From: Actinomycetes bacterium
Lineage (GTDB): Bacteria; Actinomycetota; Actinomycetes; Actinomycetales; Dermatophilaceae
DNA length: 64,000 nucleotides
NCBI GenBank assembly: GCA_029552065.1
Contig: JAKPEG010000225.1
Location: 19,709-83,708 of the forward strand
Direction: 5' to 3'
The notes beneath the pieces are model-generated. The model had not been told where the DNA came from, made no database searches, and worked only from the letters and a program-made list of their open reading frames with translations. Below, piece after piece: positions 61,921 to 64,000 of the stretch. The translations under genes were made by a program, and so were the position numbers. Within the stretch, counting starts at the first letter, position 1; each line of letters begins with the position of its first letter.

Positions 61921-61945
61921 CGACGCGAGCAGCGAGTTCGCGTCG
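61921..61945. terminator. Hairpin between clpX and the toxin module
   Basis: CGACGCGA (61921-61928) pairs with TCGCGTCG (61938-61945) across a nine-base loop, in a 49-bp convergent gap. It could act in both directions. Confidence 0.5.
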
Positions 61946-61958
61946 GCGTCCGGGCCGG

Positions 61959-62447
61959 TCAGGTGGCGGCGAGCGGGCCGATGAACTTCTCGGTATGCCG
62001 TAGCGCGGCCGGACCGGCGGGCACGGCCGCGAGCATGGCCGGCAGGGTGCCCGCAGCCCACTCGTGCGTGAGACGCGCGCGCACGTCCGGTTGCCGGTGC
62101 AGGTCGACCTGCTCGACGAAGGTCACTCGCCAGCGGTCGACCTGCTCGGTGGGGCCGTAGACGAACATCGTGCCCGGCAGGTAGGTGATCTCGCGTTCCT
62201 CGGGAGCAGCGGACAGGGTGCGCAGATCGGCGCCGCCGTCGCCGTAGATCGCGAAGACCTGGTCGGTGAGGCCGTTGCCGGTCGCCACCCGCACGTCGAG
62301 CGAGGTGGCACAGATCCAGGTGCTCACGAGCGAGCGTCCGTAGCCGAGGGCCTCCGGCCGCTCCCGATGCCCGCGCAGGCTCAGCCCGGCGAAGCGCGGA
62401 GCCTCGGACAGCCCGCGGAGCATCCGTTCTACCCGCTCCTGGCTCAC
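61959..62447 (-). CDS. Unknown protein downstream of an ART toxin, candidate immunity protein
   Basis: 162 aa from GTG 62447 (GTGA overlap with the upstream stop, GGGGA five bases before). An alpha/beta pattern is suggested by VSTWICATSLDVRVATGNG, FAIYGDGGADL and FVYGPTEQVDRW. I recognise no family. Last gene of a three-gene unit behind the toxin, which is the usual place for an immunity protein. It could also be a second effector. Confidence 0.7.
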   Translation of the reverse strand: MSQERVERMLRGLSEAPRFAGLSLRGHRERPEALGYGRSLVSTWICATSLDVRVATGNGLTDQVFAIYGDGGADLRTLSAAPEEREITYLPGTMFVYGPTEQVDRWRVTFVEQVDLHRQPDVRARLTHEWAAGTLPAMLAAVPAGPAALRHTEKFIGPLAAT

Positions 62448-63154
62448 GAGAGTCCCCCTTCCAGGTAGTGCTGCGGCTGCGCGTCGTCCGGCAGGGCGGC
62501 ATACGGGCTGCTCAGAAGACGCTCGACCCGCTGCCAGAGCGCACCGGGATGGCGCACGAACTCGTCGGGGTCGGTGAGGTCGGCGGCCAGGACGATGTCG
62601 AGGTCGGCGAGCTCGCGGCGCTGGTAGACCCGCAGGGTGACCCCGGACGGCAGGACGACCGGCTCCTCGTCGGGTCGGCTCGCCACCGCGGCGGCGTCGC
62701 GTCCGCCGGTCGAGTATGCCGCGAGCAGCAGTGGCGGGGGGGTGTGGCCGCGACGGCCCGAGGGGCCGCTTGCGAGCGCAAGTGCGGGGAGTCGGGTGAG
62801 CAGGCGCGGTCCGGTGAGCAGCCGATCTCCGACGGCGACCGGCTGGCGTAGTCCGGCGAAGGCGAGCCCACGATAGGGAGGCAGTGCGGCGATCAGGTCG
62901 TCGGGCGGTGACTCGTCCGCGGACTCGAGACCGAGGGCGGCCACGACGCGGGCGGTGGCCTGGCGGGCGATCCGTGCGGGAAGGTCCTCACCGGCACCGG
63001 CGGCGACCCGCGCCTCGTGCTCGGCGCGTTGGGCGGGGGTGAGCGAGGCCAGCCAGGCCGCGACCCGGGGGTCGGCCTCATCGAGCACCTCGACCTGTGG
63101 ATGGTCCAAGGCCTTCGCGCGGTCGACCGCCTGGGCACCCCGCGGATCCGTCAC
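62444..63154 (-). CDS. Unknown protein with degenerate ART-like pattern, between toxin and last gene
   Basis: 236 aa from GTG 63154, overlapping the toxin stop (GTGA). The N-terminal 75 residues are helical with charged sequence (AHxAR, PAQRAEHEARV). Residues about 85-195 follow the spacing of an ADP-ribosyltransferase: YRGL, then LLLAAYSTGG, then DEEPVVLPSGVTLRV, which parallels the toxin's FRGTN, STS and ESEVLF. The key residues are not all retained, so it may be an inactive relative acting as immunity or accessory protein. Family not certain. Confidence 0.65.
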   Translation of the reverse strand: MTDPRGAQAVDRAKALDHPQVEVLDEADPRVAAWLASLTPAQRAEHEARVAAGAGEDLPARIARQATARVVAALGLESADESPPDDLIAALPPYRGLAFAGLRQPVAVGDRLLTGPRLLTRLPALALASGPSGRRGHTPPPLLLAAYSTGGRDAAAVASRPDEEPVVLPSGVTLRVYQRRELADLDIVLAADLTDPDEFVRHPGALWQRVERLLSSPYAALPDDAQPQHYLEGGLS

Positions 63155-64000
63155 GGCACCTCCTGGAGAACGTACTTCGTATAGGTGCCCATGTCGGTGG
63201 CCTCGATCACCTCGAAGCGAGTGCCGTGCCCGAAGAGAACCTCTGATTCCGTGGGGTACTCGGACAGTCTGGCGATGTCGCGTCCGGTCTGGCCTTCGAT
63301 CTCGAAGAGGGCGTTGCCCGATCCGCGGAAGCGCTGCGCCTCGGCCACATCCGTGGATGTGCTCCAGTAGGCGTTGTCGGACACGACGTTCCCCACCCGG
63401 TAGTCGTCGAGGACGCTCTCGGGCAGGTTGGTGCCGCGGAAGGTGGTGCCCGGCTGGGCGGGCAACTCGGCCAACCCCCGGTCGACCATGGCGATGCGCT
63501 CCTGGGCGATTGCGAGGTCGTCTGGCGCGAAGGTCGCGGGCGAGCGCAGCGCGCCGTTCATCGTCTCGTAACCGTCGTTGGTCGTGTAGTCCCAGAGCCC
63601 CTTCGCGCCCTGGGGCGAGAGGTCCGGGTAGGCCTCGTTCACGGCCTGTGCCCACTCGTCGCCACCCTTCTCCAGCCCGAGGTCGTCGAGTCGGTTGAGG
63701 TCGGCGAGGCCGTCGAGGTCGTCGAGTCGGTTGAGGTCGGCGAGGTCGTCGAGTCGGTTGAGGGCGGCCAGGTCGTCGAGTCGGTTGAGAGCGGTAAGGG
63801 CCTCGGCGGCACCCTCGGCACCGCGCACGACACCGGTCCCGGCACGTTCGGCACCGGCCGCCGCCGCACCCCCACCGAGGGTGGCGATGGTCAGGACGAT
63901 GTCCGGGATCAAATGCCCGATCGCCTTGCCCGGGTCATCAGCCCACGTATCCCAGTCGAGGATCCCCTTGCCGATCGCGATCGCCACATCACCAGGGTGC
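63151..64000 (-). CDS. Polymorphic toxin, C-terminal ADP-ribosyltransferase domain (5' end outside window)
   Basis: Reading frame is open to the window edge, so the N-terminal part is missing; 282 residues are visible. First comes a hydrophobic linker (IPDIVLTIATLGGGAAAAG) typical of secreted toxins, then four LNRLDDL repeats, then a compact domain with the R-S-E pattern of ADP-ribosyltransferases: FRGTN (about 63427-63441), STS in WSTSTDV, and ESE in TESEVLFGHGTRFEV (about 63239-63250). Such domains modify a host or rival protein with ADP-ribose from NAD. The following two overlapping genes probably protect the producer. Confidence 0.85.
   Translation of the reverse strand, partial: HPGDVAIAIGKGILDWDTWADDPGKAIGHLIPDIVLTIATLGGGAAAAGAERAGTGVVRGAEGAAEALTALNRLDDLAALNRLDDLADLNRLDDLDGLADLNRLDDLGLEKGGDEWAQAVNEAYPDLSPQGAKGLWDYTTNDGYETMNGALRSPATFAPDDLAIAQERIAMVDRGLAELPAQPGTTFRGTNLPESVLDDYRVGNVVSDNAYWSTSTDVAEAQRFRGSGNALFEIEGQTGRDIARLSEYPTESEVLFGHGTRFEVIEATDMGTYTKYVLQEVP
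63675..63795 (-). repeat. 27-bp tandem repeat in the toxin gene
   Basis: Four copies, one interrupted by a nine-base insertion, encode LNRLDDLA(A/D). Plus-strand units read like GTCGTCGAGTCGGTTGAG plus nine bases. It lies between the linker and the toxin domain. Confidence 0.8.

Overview
This window comes from a high-GC (about 70%) actinobacterium. Frequent GTG starts, the amt-glnK-glnD operon, paired lepB genes, the rnhB-DUF2469 pair, the tandem clpP genes and an M13 peptidase all fit Micrococcales, most likely the Intrasporangiaceae/Dermatophilaceae group. That placement is inferred from gene content and style; no rRNA gene is present to test it. Most of the window is conserved chromosomal backbone cut by accessory blocks. 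I see no transposase, integrase, phage gene or CRISPR array.

Layout. 1-4958: end of a branched-chain amide/amino-acid type ABC transporter (fused permease-ATPase, then LivF), a metallo-beta-lactamase-fold hydrolase and an aromatic-ring flavoprotein monooxygenase. 5009-7674: M13 metallopeptidase and a two-domain VOC protein. 7699-9937: a small defence- or toxin-like block with a PLD-family nuclease divergent from an XRE/ImmA-type regulator-peptidase and a PIN-domain protein, with a 22-bp perfect palindrome between them. 10264-17498: backbone ftsY, amt, glnK, glnD, ffh. 17559-36729: a catabolic island. It holds twelve tightly overlapping minus-strand genes (acyl-CoA dehydrogenases, thiolase, hydratases, CoA ligase, HMG-CoA-lyase-like, homogentisate-dioxygenase-like and HpaB-like enzymes) run from one promoter, a divergent TetR regulator and CoA-transferase, then a wax-ester-synthase/DGAT-like gene and two hydrolases. 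36785-41898: hydrolase, amidohydrolase, lipoprotein, then rpsP-khpA-rimM-trmD. 41899-43180: a DUF559-type nuclease gene between two inverted copies of one hairpin. 43381-46673: rplS, two signal peptidases, rnhB, DUF2469. 46896-55289: one giant secreted beta-repeat protein (about 2,800 aa) with a matrixin zinc motif. 55308-61909: tRNA-Gly, tRNA-Pro, tig, an MFS transporter, a small unknown gene, two clpP genes and clpX. 61959-64000: C-terminal part of an ADP-ribosyltransferase polymorphic toxin with two overlapping downstream genes.

How the parts work together. Amt imports ammonium under control of GlnK, which GlnD modifies; a GlnR-like site lies upstream. FtsY and Ffh form the co-translational targeting pathway that feeds the Sec system and the two signal peptidases. 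Trigger factor and ClpXP form a folding and degradation unit, with a ClgR-like box before the clpP pair. The catabolic island probably activates an unknown (cyclo)aliphatic or aromatic acid to its CoA ester, oxidises and opens it, and beta-oxidises the product.

The strongest unexplained signal is global. The octamer GTATGCCG/CGGCATAC occurs about 68 times by hand count, on both strands and about once per 940 bases, where base composition predicts only two or three. It is often built from codons that are otherwise rare here.
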